Assembly: GCF_000472385.1 (NCBI RefSeq)
Contig: NZ_AWZU01000006.1
Span: forward strand, 62,108-126,107
DNA length: 64,000 bases
Direction of reading: 5' to 3'
Source: Bradyrhizobium sp. ARR65
GTDB lineage: Bacteria; Pseudomonadota; Alphaproteobacteria; Rhizobiales; Xanthobacteraceae
A program made the translations under genes and the position numbers. Position 1 is the first letter of the stretch. Each line of letters opens with the position of its first letter. The notes under the pieces are model-generated. The model was not told where the DNA came from. It ran no database searches and was given only the letters and a program-made list of their open reading frames with translations. Below, one piece after another: positions 21,192 to 30,767 of this stretch.

Positions 21192-22442
21192 ATGGGAGAG
21201 CCCGCGTTTCCAGGAGAACTCGCAGTGCCGCTCGGCGGCGAGAGGATCTCCACCGGCTGGCTTGTGGTGTTCGGCTCGACGCTGGCGCTGATCGTCGGCA
21301 ATGGTCCCATCATCCTCTTCACCTTCGGCGTGCTGCTGCAGCCGATCAGCGCCGAGTTCGGCTGGCAGCGCAGCGTGCTTGCCTCTGCTGTCGTGACCGC
21401 CCACGTCACCGGCGCGCTGGCGATGCCGTTCGTCGGCACCGTCGTGGATCGCGTCGGCGTCCGCGGCATCGCGCTGCCCGCGATCGTGATCTTCGCGCTC
21501 GCCACCGCCTCGGGCGGCTTGCTCGGCGCAAGCCCGATCGCGTTCATCCTGCTCTACGGCTTTCTCGGCATCGTCGGCGCCGGCCATTCCACGCTGACTT
21601 ACGGACGCGTGGTCTCGACCTGGTTCGACGGGCGGCGCGGGATCGCGCTCGGCGTCACGCTTGCGGGCATCGGCATCGGGGCCGCCCTGATGCCGAAATA
21701 CACGCACTATTTCGTCGCCGCATATGATTGGCGCCACGCCTATTTCGCGCTGGGCGCGCTTCTGCTTCTGGTCGCCTTTCCTTCCGTCGCGCTGTTCGTC
21801 CGCGAGCGGCCGCAACAGGACCGTTTGGAAATAGTGATCGCCGAGGGGCTGACGCTTGGGCAGGCGCTGCGCGGTTATCGTTTCTGGTTCGCGGCCGCGG
21901 CGATGATGTTCGCCGCCGCGGCGATCAACGGCACCATCGCCCACATCGTGCCGATCCTCGTCGACCGCGGCATCGCCGCGGGCACCGCCACCACGGCGGT
22001 GGCGGCCGCCGGGCTGTCCTTGATCGTCGGGCGCATCCTGTCCGGGCTCGCGCTCGATCGCTTCTACGGTCCCTATGTCGCTGCGTTCTTCTTTCTTGTC
22101 CCCCTCGTCGGCATGATGATGCTCGGCATCGGGGCTACCGGACCGGTCGCAGTCGTCGCGGCCGTGTTGCTCGGGCTGGGCATCGGCGCCGAGGGCGACA
22201 TCATGGCCTATCTCACCAGCCGTTATTTCGGCATGGCCCATTATGGCGTCGTCTATGGCTGCATCCTGGCCTTTTTCACGCTCGGGTCCGGCCTCGGTCC
22301 ATGGATCATGGCGCATGCCTTCGATGCCAATCGCAGCTATGCGACAGGGCTGATCGGCCTCGGTCTCACACTGCTCGCGGCCGTGATGCTGGTCATCTCG
22401 CTTGGTGCCTATCGTTATCCGCCACGAGAGCGATCGCGCTGA
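21192..22442 (+). CDS. Major facilitator superfamily transporter
   Basis: 416 residues with about twelve hydrophobic segments. The loop 2-3 motif is VGTVVDRVGVRG near residue 78, and the equivalent of motif A in the second half is GRILSGLALDRF. The N-terminus and periplasm-facing pattern resemble the oxalate/formate-monocarboxylate antiporter branch of MFS. Located between a LysR regulator and a FAD monooxygenase, it probably imports the substrate of that enzyme. This is inferred from context. Confidence 0.85.
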   Translation: MGEPAFPGELAVPLGGERISTGWLVVFGSTLALIVGNGPIILFTFGVLLQPISAEFGWQRSVLASAVVTAHVTGALAMPFVGTVVDRVGVRGIALPAIVIFALATASGGLLGASPIAFILLYGFLGIVGAGHSTLTYGRVVSTWFDGRRGIALGVTLAGIGIGAALMPKYTHYFVAAYDWRHAYFALGALLLLVAFPSVALFVRERPQQDRLEIVIAEGLTLGQALRGYRFWFAAAAMMFAAAAINGTIAHIVPILVDRGIAAGTATTAVAAAGLSLIVGRILSGLALDRFYGPYVAAFFFLVPLVGMMMLGIGATGPVAVVAAVLLGLGIGAEGDIMAYLTSRYFGMAHYGVVYGCILAFFTLGSGLGPWIMAHAFDANRSYATGLIGLGLTLLAAVMLVISLGAYRYPPRERSR

Positions 22443-22490
22443 TCCGCGCGGTAGCACTAGCCATCAACAGCCTGCAAGAGATCGGAACAC

Positions 22491-23726
22491 ATGACCATGA
22501 TGACATCGACCAGACGCCTTCGCGCCGCGGTTGTCGGCGGTGGCATCGGCGGCCTCTCCGCGGCCAATGCCCTGCACCGGCGCGGCATCGAGGTCACGGT
22601 CTACGAGCAGGCGAAGGCGCTCGGTGAGGTCGGCGCCGGCGTCTTCATCTATCCCAACAGCCTGCGCCAGCTCGAGCGGATGGGATTTGCCGACGCGCTC
22701 GCCGCAGTCGGCGCCAAGGTCGGCTCGGGGTCGGAATATTGCCGGATGGACGGCACGGTGGTCGGGCCGATCCTGACCACGGATTCAACCGGCTGGAACG
22801 GCCTCTACGGCATGCATCGCGCCGATCTGCTCGACGTGCTCGCCCGCGGGCTGCCGGCAGGCGTGGTGCGTGCGGATCATCGCTGTACCGGCTTTGCGCA
22901 GGACGGCGCGGTCGCGCGGCTCAGCTTCGCCAATGGCGAGCGCGCGGAGGCCGACGTGGTCATCGCGGCCGACGGCATCCACTCGGTGCTGCAACGTTAT
23001 GTCGTCGCGCCCCAGCCGCCAGAATATTCAGGGGTGCGCGCCTATCGCGGCCTGATCGCACGCGAGAAACTGCCGGGCTGGCGCAAGGAGGCGCACCAGG
23101 TGTGGATGGGTGATGGCAAGCACTTCATGGTGTTTCCGGTGCGCAGCGGCGCCTTGCTCAATTATGTCGGCTTCGTCCCGACCTCGACCGAGACGATCGA
23201 GTCCTGGTCCGCAGCGGGCGATCGCGACGAACTGGCGGCTTCGTTCCAGGGCTGGGACCCCTGCGTCACCGACCTGCTTCAGAAAGTCGAAACTTGCTTC
23301 TGGTGGGGCCTCTACGATCGCCGGCCGCTGGCGTCCTGGACCAACGGCCGCCTCGCGCTATTGGGAGATGCGGCGCACGCGATGCTCCCGCATCTCGGTC
23401 AAGGCGCCAATCAGGCGATCGAGGACGCAGTCGCGCTGGCGGTGCTGCTCGAAGGACGCGAGGCCGCCGATGTCCCCGCCATCCTGACGCGCTACGAGCG
23501 GCTGCGCCGGGCGCGCACCGACGTAGTCCAGGCCGAAGCACGGCAGAACGGCCTGCGCTACGATTCGAAATATGCGAGCCTCGAGCAGCGCGATCGCGAG
23601 ATAGCCAACGCCGCCGAATTTCGCAAATGGCTGTATGACTACGATGTCGAGAAGGCCGCCATCGCCGCGCGCGATCACGGCGAAGCCTTGCGGGGCGTCA
23701 CTGCAGATTCATGGCGACGACCTTGA
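22491..23726 (+). CDS. FAD-dependent aromatic-ring monooxygenase (salicylate/3-hydroxybenzoate hydroxylase-like)
   Basis: 411-residue class A flavoprotein monooxygenase. The N-terminal FAD site is VVGGGIGGLSAANAL with Glu of VYEQ; the middle DG-type motif is VVIAADGIHSVLQ; the second FAD motif is GDAAHAMLPHLGQGANQAIE. The family hydroxylates or decarboxylatively hydroxylates aromatic acids using NAD(P)H and O2. It lies 48 bp after the MFS gene and so is probably co-transcribed. Its 3' end overlaps the tadC 3' end by 29 bp, tail to tail. The substrate is not identifiable. Confidence 0.87.
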   Translation: MTMMTSTRRLRAAVVGGGIGGLSAANALHRRGIEVTVYEQAKALGEVGAGVFIYPNSLRQLERMGFADALAAVGAKVGSGSEYCRMDGTVVGPILTTDSTGWNGLYGMHRADLLDVLARGLPAGVVRADHRCTGFAQDGAVARLSFANGERAEADVVIAADGIHSVLQRYVVAPQPPEYSGVRAYRGLIAREKLPGWRKEAHQVWMGDGKHFMVFPVRSGALLNYVGFVPTSTETIESWSAAGDRDELAASFQGWDPCVTDLLQKVETCFWWGLYDRRPLASWTNGRLALLGDAAHAMLPHLGQGANQAIEDAVALAVLLEGREAADVPAILTRYERLRRARTDVVQAEARQNGLRYDSKYASLEQRDREIANAAEFRKWLYDYDVEKAAIAARDHGEALRGVTADSWRRP

Positions 23727-24678
23727 TGTAGGTCGGCCCCAGAATGACGATGAACAGCACCGGCAGGAAGAACAGGATCATCGGCACGGTCAGCTTGGGC
23801 GGCAGTGACGCGGCCTTCTTCTCCGCTTCGTTCATGCGCATATCGCGGTTCTCTTGCGCCATCACGCGCAGGGATTGGCCGAGCGGCGTACCGTAGCGCT
23901 CCGCCTGCTGCAGTGCCAAGCAGACTGATTTGACGCCCTCGAGCCCCGTGCGCCTGGCGAGGTTTTCATAGGCGACCTTGCGGTCCTGCAGATAGGACAG
24001 CTCGGCCGTGGTAAGGGTGAATTCTTCCGACAGCGCGATCGACTGGGTGACGATCTCGCTGGCGACCTTGCGAAAGGCGGCCTCGATCGACATGCCGGAC
24101 TCGATGCAGATCAAGAGCAGGTCGAGCGCGTCGGGAAAGGCGCGCTTGATCTGGAGCTGACGCTTGCTGATCGCGTTCTTCAGGAACAGCATCGGCGCCT
24201 GCAGGCCGAGATAGGCCGCGCCGACGCAGATGCCGATCTTGATCGGCAACGGCTTCTCAAGATGCGCGAGCAGGAACACGTAGATGATAGACAGCACCAG
24301 CAACACGATGGGCGCCACCATGCGCGCGAACAGGAAGGTGACATAAGGCGCCTGGCCGCGATAGCCGGCCTGAATCAGCTTTTCGCGCGCGGACTCCTGC
24401 GCCAGCCATTTGGTGAGGTTGAAATCGTCGACCACCTTCGACACGAGCTGCCGCGGTGTCTGTCGCAGCGTGACCTTCTCGCCCTTGTTGAGCCGCTCGC
24501 GCTCGCGCTGGCGGATGCGTTCGCGCTCGTTGGCCACCGCCTTCATGCGCTTGGCCAGGCCTTCGCCCGCAAACAGCGGCATGATCAGCGTATAGGCGGT
24601 CAAGCTCGCCGCGATCGCGGCGAGCAGCATGGTCATGAAGCGGACGTCGTGGAGTTTTTCGGCCAGTAACTGGAACAT
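23698..24678 (-). CDS. tadC: Flp/Tad pilus inner-membrane platform protein TadC
   Basis: 326 residues, type II secretion F-domain family. N-terminal helix near residues 15-35, basic linker (RERIRQRERERLNKGEKV), two helices near 115-155, then the cytoplasmic F domain (FPDALDLLLICIESGMSIEAAFRKVA) and a C-terminal helix. With TadB it forms the platform on which the TadA ATPase works. Last gene of the tad operon here; a dispersed repeat separates it from tadB. Confidence 0.9.
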   Translation of the reverse strand: MFQLLAEKLHDVRFMTMLLAAIAASLTAYTLIMPLFAGEGLAKRMKAVANERERIRQRERERLNKGEKVTLRQTPRQLVSKVVDDFNLTKWLAQESAREKLIQAGYRGQAPYVTFLFARMVAPIVLLVLSIIYVFLLAHLEKPLPIKIGICVGAAYLGLQAPMLFLKNAISKRQLQIKRAFPDALDLLLICIESGMSIEAAFRKVASEIVTQSIALSEEFTLTTAELSYLQDRKVAYENLARRTGLEGVKSVCLALQQAERYGTPLGQSLRVMAQENRDMRMNEAEKKAASLPPKLTVPMILFFLPVLFIVILGPTYIKVVAMNLQ

Positions 24679-24679
24679 G

Positions 24680-24777
24680 CGGTATCCTCTGGAGCATGAT
24701 CCGGAAAAGTGTGCAGCAGTCTTCCGAAAGGATCATGCTTAAACAAAATCTAGAGTGCGATCTGATCTCATCGCGCT
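24680..24777. repeat. Dispersed repeat between tadB and tadC (family A)
   Basis: Begins GAGCATGATCCGGAAAAGTG and has the inverted arm CCGAAAGGATCATGCT, then an A-rich stretch and GCGATCTGATCTCATCGCGCTC. Related copies occur at about 43873-43952 and 55137-55275. It lies inside an otherwise tightly packed operon. Confidence 0.75.
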
Positions 24778-25758
24778 CTAGAAGTCGAAATTGATCATCT
24801 TCTTCATCACAAAGACGCCGATGGACATCCAGAGCAGGCACCCGACCAGCATCACCTGGCCGGTCGGCGTGGTCCACAGCAGCGAGATGTAGTCGGGGGT
24901 CGTCAGGTAGACGAGCACCATTTCGATCGGCGGCAGCGAGCCGATGATCGACGCGGACGCCTTGGCTTCCATCGACATCGCCTGAATCTTCTCGGCCATC
25001 TTCTTGCGGTCGCGCAGCACCTTGGAAAGGTTGCCGAGCGCCTCCGACAAATTGCCGCCAGACTTCTGCTGGATCGAGACCACGATGCCGAAGAAGTTCG
25101 CCTCCGGGACCGGCATACGGTCATAGAGCCGCGCGCAAGCCTCTCCCAGCGGCATGCCGATGGTCTGGGTTTCGATGATTGCCCTGAACTCGCTCCTCAG
25201 CGGCTCCGGCGCGTCGGCGGCAACGACCTTGATCGATTCGAACAGGGGCAGGCCGGCCTTGATGCCGCGCACGATAACGTCGACCGCATCGGGCAGCGCC
25301 GCCAGGAACTTCTTCAGGCGACGCTTCTTAAGGAAGCTCAAGCCCCAACGCGGCAGGCCGAAACCGGCCGCGAATGCCAGTCCGCAAGCCCCGAGCAGGC
25401 CGCCGCCGCCGACCAAGGTCGCCAGGAAAGCCACAGCGGCCAAAGCCGCCGACACCACCATGAACTTCTGGGTCGACCAATCCTCGAGCCCCGCCTGCTG
25501 GAGGCGAACGCTGAGCGAGACCTTGCTTTCCTTCTGATGGCGCGCCTCGAGATCCTTTAATGTGCTCTCGACCTGTTCGCGACGCGAGCGCTGGGTTTTG
25601 TCGGCCTGGCGCTTGGCGGCCGGCTCGGGCTTGGCAATCGAGGCGCGGCGGTTTTCCGCCTGCTTCTCGCCCGACAGCACCGGATAGACGAAGACCCAGG
25701 CGATGCCGCCGATCGCGGTCGCCGCGAGAAAGCCGAGGGCTAGAGTTTGCGTGTTCAT
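24778..25758 (-). CDS. tadB: Flp/Tad pilus inner-membrane platform protein TadB
   Basis: 326 residues from ATG 25758, which overlaps the tadA stop (ATGA). N-terminal helix (residues 5-25), basic cytoplasmic segment, a hydrophobic pair near residues 98-135, then the F domain (LPDAVDVIVRGIKAGLPLFESI; QQKSGGNLSEALGNLSKVLRDR) and C-terminal helices. It is the partner of TadC. The same family appears twice in the operon, as is usual for tad loci. Confidence 0.9.
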   Translation of the reverse strand: MNTQTLALGFLAATAIGGIAWVFVYPVLSGEKQAENRRASIAKPEPAAKRQADKTQRSRREQVESTLKDLEARHQKESKVSLSVRLQQAGLEDWSTQKFMVVSAALAAVAFLATLVGGGGLLGACGLAFAAGFGLPRWGLSFLKKRRLKKFLAALPDAVDVIVRGIKAGLPLFESIKVVAADAPEPLRSEFRAIIETQTIGMPLGEACARLYDRMPVPEANFFGIVVSIQQKSGGNLSEALGNLSKVLRDRKKMAEKIQAMSMEAKASASIIGSLPPIEMVLVYLTTPDYISLLWTTPTGQVMLVGCLLWMSIGVFVMKKMINFDF

Positions 25759-27227
25759 GGCGTGCTCCGGCTGCGGTCTTCCGCGGCGTCGAGGGCCGCG
25801 GCCAGCCGCTTCTCCTCGCCGTAATAGCGCGCACGTTCCCAAAAGCGCGGCCGGCCGATGCCGGTCGAGCGATGCCGACCGATGATCTTGCCGTTGGCGT
25901 CCTCGCCGATCAGGTCGAAGACGAAGATGTCCTGGGTGATAATGGTGTCGCCCTCCATCCCCATCACCTCCGTGACGTGAGTGATCCGGCGCGAGCCGTC
26001 GCGCAGGCGGGCGGCCTGGATGATGACGTCGATCGAGGCGCAGATCATTTCGCGAATGGTGCGTGATGGCAGCGAGAAGCCGCCCATCGTGATCATCGAT
26101 TCGCAGCGCGACAGCGCCTCGCGCGGATTGTTGGCGTGCAGCGTGCCCATCGATCCGTCGTGGCCGGTGTTCATGGCCTGCAACAGGTCGAAGGCCTCCG
26201 GTCCGCGGACCTCGCCGACGATGATGCGCTCGGGCCGCATGCGCAGGCAGTTTCGCACCAACTCGCGCATCGTGACCTGGCCCTCGCCCTCGATGTTGGG
26301 CGGACGGGTTTCCAGGCGCACCACATGCGGCTGTTGGAGCTGGAGCTCGGCGGCGTCCTCGCAGGTGATGATGCGTTCGTCGTGTTCGATATAGTTGGTG
26401 AGGCAGTTGAGCAGCGTGGTCTTGCCGGAGCCCGTGCCGCCGGAGATCAGCACGTTGCAGCGGGAGCGGCCGATGATCTGCAGGATCTCCGCGCCCTCGG
26501 GCGTGATCGCGCCGAACTTGACGAGCTGGTCGAGCGTCAGCTTGTCCTTCTTGAATTTGCGGATGGTGAGCGCCGGGCCGTCGATCGCCAGCGGCGGAAC
26601 GATGGCGTTGACGCGCGAGCCGTCGGCGAGGCGTGCGTCGCAGATCGGCGAGGCTTCGTCGACGCGCCGGCCGACCTGGCTCACGATGCGCTGGCAGATG
26701 TTGAGGAGTTGCTGGTTGTCGCGGAAGCGGATGCCGGTGCGCTGAATCTTGCCACCGACCTCGATGTAGACCGTATTGGCGCCGTTGACCATGATGTCGG
26801 CGATGTCGTCGCGCGACAGCAGCGGCTCGAGCGGGCCGTAGCCGAGCACGTCGTTGCAGATATCGTCGAGCAGTTCCTCCTGCTCGGCGATCGACATCAC
26901 GATGTTCTTGATCGCGATGATCTCGTTGACGATGTCGCGGATTTCCTCGCGCGCGGATTCGCCGTCGAGCTTGGCGAGCTGGGCGAGATCGATCGCCTCG
27001 ATCAGCGCGCCGAAGATCGTCGCCTTGACCTGGTAGTAATTGTCGGAGCGTCGGGTCTCGACCACGGGCGGAGGAGCCGGCGGTTTGGTCGGCGCGAGCG
27101 GCGGCGACGCCACGGCAGGGGGAGCGGAGGGGCGCGGCGCGACCGGCGCGGCCGCAGGCTCCGGCGCGCTCACCGCCGGCCGCAGGCTCCGGCTCTCGGT
27201 GTCTGTTCCGCTACGCTTACCAAACAC
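25755..27227 (-). CDS. tadA: Flp/Tad pilus assembly and retraction ATPase TadA/CpaF
   Basis: 490 residues, GspE/VirB11-type secretion ATPase that powers Flp pilus extension. GTG 27227 has GGAG seven bases upstream. A Pro/Ala-rich tail of about 60 residues precedes the N-terminal domain. Walker A is GGTGSGKTTLLN, the Asp box is IITCEDAAEL, Walker B is RIIVGEVRGPEAFD and the His box is GSMGTLHANNP. Full length for CpaF. Overlaps tadB. Confidence 0.95.
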   Translation of the reverse strand: MFGKRSGTDTESRSLRPAVSAPEPAAAPVAPRPSAPPAVASPPLAPTKPPAPPPVVETRRSDNYYQVKATIFGALIEAIDLAQLAKLDGESAREEIRDIVNEIIAIKNIVMSIAEQEELLDDICNDVLGYGPLEPLLSRDDIADIMVNGANTVYIEVGGKIQRTGIRFRDNQQLLNICQRIVSQVGRRVDEASPICDARLADGSRVNAIVPPLAIDGPALTIRKFKKDKLTLDQLVKFGAITPEGAEILQIIGRSRCNVLISGGTGSGKTTLLNCLTNYIEHDERIITCEDAAELQLQQPHVVRLETRPPNIEGEGQVTMRELVRNCLRMRPERIIVGEVRGPEAFDLLQAMNTGHDGSMGTLHANNPREALSRCESMITMGGFSLPSRTIREMICASIDVIIQAARLRDGSRRITHVTEVMGMEGDTIITQDIFVFDLIGEDANGKIIGRHRSTGIGRPRFWERARYYGEEKRLAAALDAAEDRSRSTP

Positions 27228-27248
27228 GATACGACTCCACGCGCTTGA

Positions 27249-28517
27249 CTACTTCTTCAGGAGCTTGTCGATCAGGGGCGACAGGAAAGAACTCTTCGGC
27301 TTCTTACTCTCGCTGCGGCCGGTGAGCCGCTGCGCGATCTGCAGGAACATCTCGGTGGCACGATGATTTGCCGAAATCTCCGCGATCATCTGGCCGTTAT
27401 TGGCAGCCGCGCCGAACATCTGCGGATCGAACGGAATGGAGGCAATCGGCTCGCTCTCGATCGCCTTGGCGAATTCGGCTGCGTTGATCTCGGGGCGCTT
27501 GGGCACGCCGACTTGGTTCAGGCAGTAAAGCGGGGGCCGGTCGTTCGGGCGGGCGGCCTTCAACAAGTCGAAGATGTTCTTGCTGTTGCGCAAATTGGCA
27601 AGGTCGGGTGCCGCGACGATCAGGATGTCGTCGGCGCCGACCAGCGCCCGTTTGCTCCATCCCGACCATTGATGCGGAACGTCCAGCACGATGCATGGCA
27701 TGGTGGTGCGCAGCGTGTCGAATATGGCATCGAACGCTTCGGTGCCGAAGTCGTAGACGCGGTCCAGCGTCGCGGGCGCCGCGAGCAGGCTGAGGTGGTC
27801 GGTGCATTTCGACAGCAGGCGGTCGATGAAGGCGGTATCGACGCGGTCCGGCGAGAACACCGCATCGGCGATGCCTTGCGGCGGGTCCTGGTTATAGTCG
27901 AGCCCGGCGGTGCCGAAGGCAAGGTCGAGGTCGGCGATGACCGAATCCATCGCGAGGTCGCGGGCAATGGCCCAGGCCACATTGTGAGCAATGGTGGACG
28001 CACCGACGCCGCCCTTCGCTCCTACCACAGCAATGATGCGGCCGACCGCCTTCGCTTCTGGCGCCGAGAACAGATTGCAGATCGAGCGGACCACGTCGAT
28101 CGCGGTCACCGGCGCGATCAGATAGTCGCTGACGCCGCGGCGGACCAGTTCGCGGTACAGGGCGACGTCGTTGATGCGTCCGATCACGATCACCCTCGTG
28201 CCGGCGTCGCAGACCGTCGCGAGCTGGTCGAGGCCGGCGAGAATGTCGGAGCGCGCGTCGGTCTCCAGCACGATCACGTTGGGCGTCGGCGCCGAGCGAT
28301 AGGCTTCGATGGCCGCGGCCATGCCGCCCATCTGAATCTTCAGGTGCGCCTTGCCGAGCCGGCGGTCTTCGCCGGCGGCCTGCACGGCAGCAGCAGTTTC
28401 CACCGTCTCGCAAAACGCCTGCACCGACACCCGCGGCGCGGGTGCGATATGCTCTTCCACAGGCGGCGCGGCGGCTTGAGGCTGTTGCTCGGAAGTCTGG
28501 CGGGCGTAACTGATCAT
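27249..28517 (-). CDS. cpaE: Pilus assembly protein CpaE/TadZ (receiver-like plus MinD-type ATPase)
   Basis: 422 residues. The N-terminal part (about 40-160) resembles a response-regulator receiver but with a degenerate phosphorylation site (VIVLETDARSD). The C-terminal part is a MinD/ParA ATPase with a deviant Walker A, VGAKGGVGASTIAHN, and DLDLAFGTAGLD. TadZ/CpaE sets the polar position of the Tad machine. Its start overlaps the cpaD stop region (ATGA). Confidence 0.92.
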   Translation of the reverse strand: MISYARQTSEQQPQAAAPPVEEHIAPAPRVSVQAFCETVETAAAVQAAGEDRRLGKAHLKIQMGGMAAAIEAYRSAPTPNVIVLETDARSDILAGLDQLATVCDAGTRVIVIGRINDVALYRELVRRGVSDYLIAPVTAIDVVRSICNLFSAPEAKAVGRIIAVVGAKGGVGASTIAHNVAWAIARDLAMDSVIADLDLAFGTAGLDYNQDPPQGIADAVFSPDRVDTAFIDRLLSKCTDHLSLLAAPATLDRVYDFGTEAFDAIFDTLRTTMPCIVLDVPHQWSGWSKRALVGADDILIVAAPDLANLRNSKNIFDLLKAARPNDRPPLYCLNQVGVPKRPEINAAEFAKAIESEPIASIPFDPQMFGAAANNGQMIAEISANHRATEMFLQIAQRLTGRSESKKPKSSFLSPLIDKLLKK

Positions 28518-29254
28518 TTGCCGGTGTCGCTGAGTTTGGCCCTATCGGCCTCAGGATAGGTGGTCGCCGTGGTCGTACCCTTGCGGTATTTCTCGAAGCC
28601 TTCGCTCCGGCGAGTGGTGTAGGGCGGCGTCTCGGATCGTGGCTGTTCGAGATCGGCGGGGTTCGCGACCATGGCCGCCATGTTGCGCTGATAGGCGCAG
28701 CCGAAATTGTAGTAGGACCTGTTCTCGTAATAGCTCTTGTTCTTGATCGACGGGCCGAGATCCTCGGGCCAAAGGCCGCAAGGCCCGGCCACCGCCTTTA
28801 GCTTCGGATAGGTCAGACGGATCGGGGGCATGAATTTGGGATCGTCGGGGCGATAGTGGTGCACCGTCAGCCCCTGTGGCGGTACGCCGGCCGCAGCGAG
28901 CAGCGATTGAATTTCGTGAAGCGAATCCGCGGCGGCGCGCGCGTTCGGCGTGTCGACCGGGACGTCGGCGGTGATTGCGCCGGTGCCCTCGTGCAGCCAG
29001 CTTTGCGCCAGTCCCGTCACATCGGCGCGCTGCTCGGCTGAAAGCCCGCCGCGGCCGCGGCCGACCAGGACGACCATCGATTGGCTGCCTTCCTCGATCG
29101 CGATCGGATGGCGAGCGCGATAATCGTCCGGAATGCTGGCAGTGACCGCGGCGTCGTCGGCATGGGTGCAGGCACCGAGCGCGACGGTCAGGCCGGCCAG
29201 CGCGCCGACTACTCGCAGGATGCGGGTGCGACCGAGGAATGTTTGCCTTGTCAT
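28514..29254 (-). CDS. cpaD: Pilus assembly lipoprotein CpaD
   Basis: 246 residues from ATG 29254 with GAGGAT eight bases upstream. Lipoprotein signal ending in LTVALGAC near residue 29. The CpaD family block is present: PDDYRARHPI, then VLVGRGRGGLS and GPCGLWPEDLGPS, and NFGCAYQRNMAAMVANPADL. It helps secretin function at the outer membrane. It lies between cpaC and cpaE as in Caulobacter. Confidence 0.92.
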   Translation of the reverse strand: MTRQTFLGRTRILRVVGALAGLTVALGACTHADDAAVTASIPDDYRARHPIAIEEGSQSMVVLVGRGRGGLSAEQRADVTGLAQSWLHEGTGAITADVPVDTPNARAAADSLHEIQSLLAAAGVPPQGLTVHHYRPDDPKFMPPIRLTYPKLKAVAGPCGLWPEDLGPSIKNKSYYENRSYYNFGCAYQRNMAAMVANPADLEQPRSETPPYTTRRSEGFEKYRKGTTTATTYPEADRAKLSDTGK

Positions 29255-29274
29255 CGTTTTGATCCTCGTTCGCC

Positions 29275-30750
29275 TCAATCGGTGATGAAGCCGTATTGGC
29301 CGCGATAATTCCGCGTCGGCTCGATGCGACCGGGCACGCCATAGATGCGATTGATCGAGCCCAACAGGTCGGCCTGCGGGTCCGAGACCACCGCAAATCC
29401 GTCGTCAGGACGCGACAGGTCCTTCTGCGCCACCGCGCGGACCACATAGGGCGTGACCAGCACCATGAGTTCGGTCTGATTGTTGACGTAGTCGCGGCTG
29501 CGGAACAGCGAGCCGAGAACCGGGAGCTGCATCAGGCCGGGCATGCCGTTGATGGCCTGCTTGGTCTGGTCCTGGATCAGGCCGGCCATGGCCATGGCGC
29601 CGCCGGAGGGAATTTCCAGCGTGGTTTCGGCGCGGCGCGTCTTGATGGATGGAATGGTGATCGAGTTGACCGTCGAGGACGTCACCGCCTGCGACAGCGT
29701 GACAGAGTTTTCATTGGACAGCTCCGACACTTCCGTCATCACGTGCAGGCTGATCCGTCCCTCGGTCAGCACCACCGGCGTGAAGTTCAGGGAGACACCG
29801 AATTTCTTATAGGAGATCTGCGTGGTGCAGACATGAGTGGTGGGATCGCAGGAATAGCCGGCCGGAATCGGAAATTCACCGCCGGCCACGAAGGTCGCAG
29901 ACTCGCCCGAGATCGCCGTCAGGTTCGGTTCGGCCAGCGTTCGGATCACGCCGGCACTCTCCATCGCCCGCAGCGTCGCCGTGACCGACGGCGTGGCGCC
30001 GAAGGAGGTCGTCACCGAGTTGCCGCTGACCAGCGGACCGCCACGGGCGGTGAACGGGTTGGAATTGGAGAAATTCACGACCGCGGTGCCGTAGTTGAGG
30101 CTGGCGTTGAGGTCGATGCCGAGCTGCTTGATTACTGAGCGGGCGACTTCGGCCACCGTGACCTTGAGCATCACCTGGTCGCGGCCGCGCACCACGATCG
30201 AGTTGACGACCTTGTCGGTGCCGCCCGCAAGGCGGCCCGCGAGATCGGCGGCCTGCTGCGCCTCGATCGGCGTGGCGGCGGTGCCGGTCAGCATGACGCC
30301 GTCGCCGACACCCTCGATCTGGATATCGGCGTTCGGCAGAAGCTGCTTGAGCGCAGCGCGCACGCCGTTGAGGTCTCGCTTGACCGCGATGTCATAGGCG
30401 GCAATCTGCTGGCCCGCGGAATCGAAAAAAACGATGTTGGTCTGACCGACCGCGGCACCAATGATGTAGGCACGCTGTGCGGAGCGTATCACGGCGTTGG
30501 CGATCTTTGGATCGGCGACCAGCACGTCCTTGATGTCGCGCGGCAGGTCGATCACCACCGATTTGCCGACGCCGAGCGAGAGGAAGCGCGCATTCATCTG
30601 GCCGTCGGCCGCAATGGGAGGCGGGAGCCGATAGTCGCTCGCCACAACCGGTGCCAGCACTGGGTTGAGCGCGAGCGCAGCGACCGCCGAAAACGACAGG
30701 GCGCGGACCATCGCGGTCCGCATCTTCGTGAAGCTCGCCCCGGATTGCAT
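29275..30750 (-). CDS. cpaC: Flp/Tad pilus outer-membrane secretin CpaC
   Basis: 491 residues from ATG 30750, chosen because GAGGA lies eight bases upstream; GTG 30771, which overlaps the cpaB stop, is an alternative. Signal peptide, then the pilus-assembly N domain (SLGVGKSVVIDLPRDIKDVLV), a BON-like segment, and the secretin domain (SGESATFVAGGEFPIP; RRAETTLEIPSGGAMAMAGL). Forms the outer-membrane pore for the Flp pilus. Confidence 0.93.
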   Translation of the reverse strand: MQSGASFTKMRTAMVRALSFSAVAALALNPVLAPVVASDYRLPPPIAADGQMNARFLSLGVGKSVVIDLPRDIKDVLVADPKIANAVIRSAQRAYIIGAAVGQTNIVFFDSAGQQIAAYDIAVKRDLNGVRAALKQLLPNADIQIEGVGDGVMLTGTAATPIEAQQAADLAGRLAGGTDKVVNSIVVRGRDQVMLKVTVAEVARSVIKQLGIDLNASLNYGTAVVNFSNSNPFTARGGPLVSGNSVTTSFGATPSVTATLRAMESAGVIRTLAEPNLTAISGESATFVAGGEFPIPAGYSCDPTTHVCTTQISYKKFGVSLNFTPVVLTEGRISLHVMTEVSELSNENSVTLSQAVTSSTVNSITIPSIKTRRAETTLEIPSGGAMAMAGLIQDQTKQAINGMPGLMQLPVLGSLFRSRDYVNNQTELMVLVTPYVVRAVAQKDLSRPDDGFAVVSDPQADLLGSINRIYGVPGRIEPTRNYRGQYGFITD

Positions 30751-30767
30751 CTCGTTCGTCCTCATCG

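Noticed and set aside
21126..22457. 443-codon minus-strand frame across the MFS gene
   Set aside because: Charged, low-complexity translation typical of a shadow frame of a high-G+C membrane protein gene.
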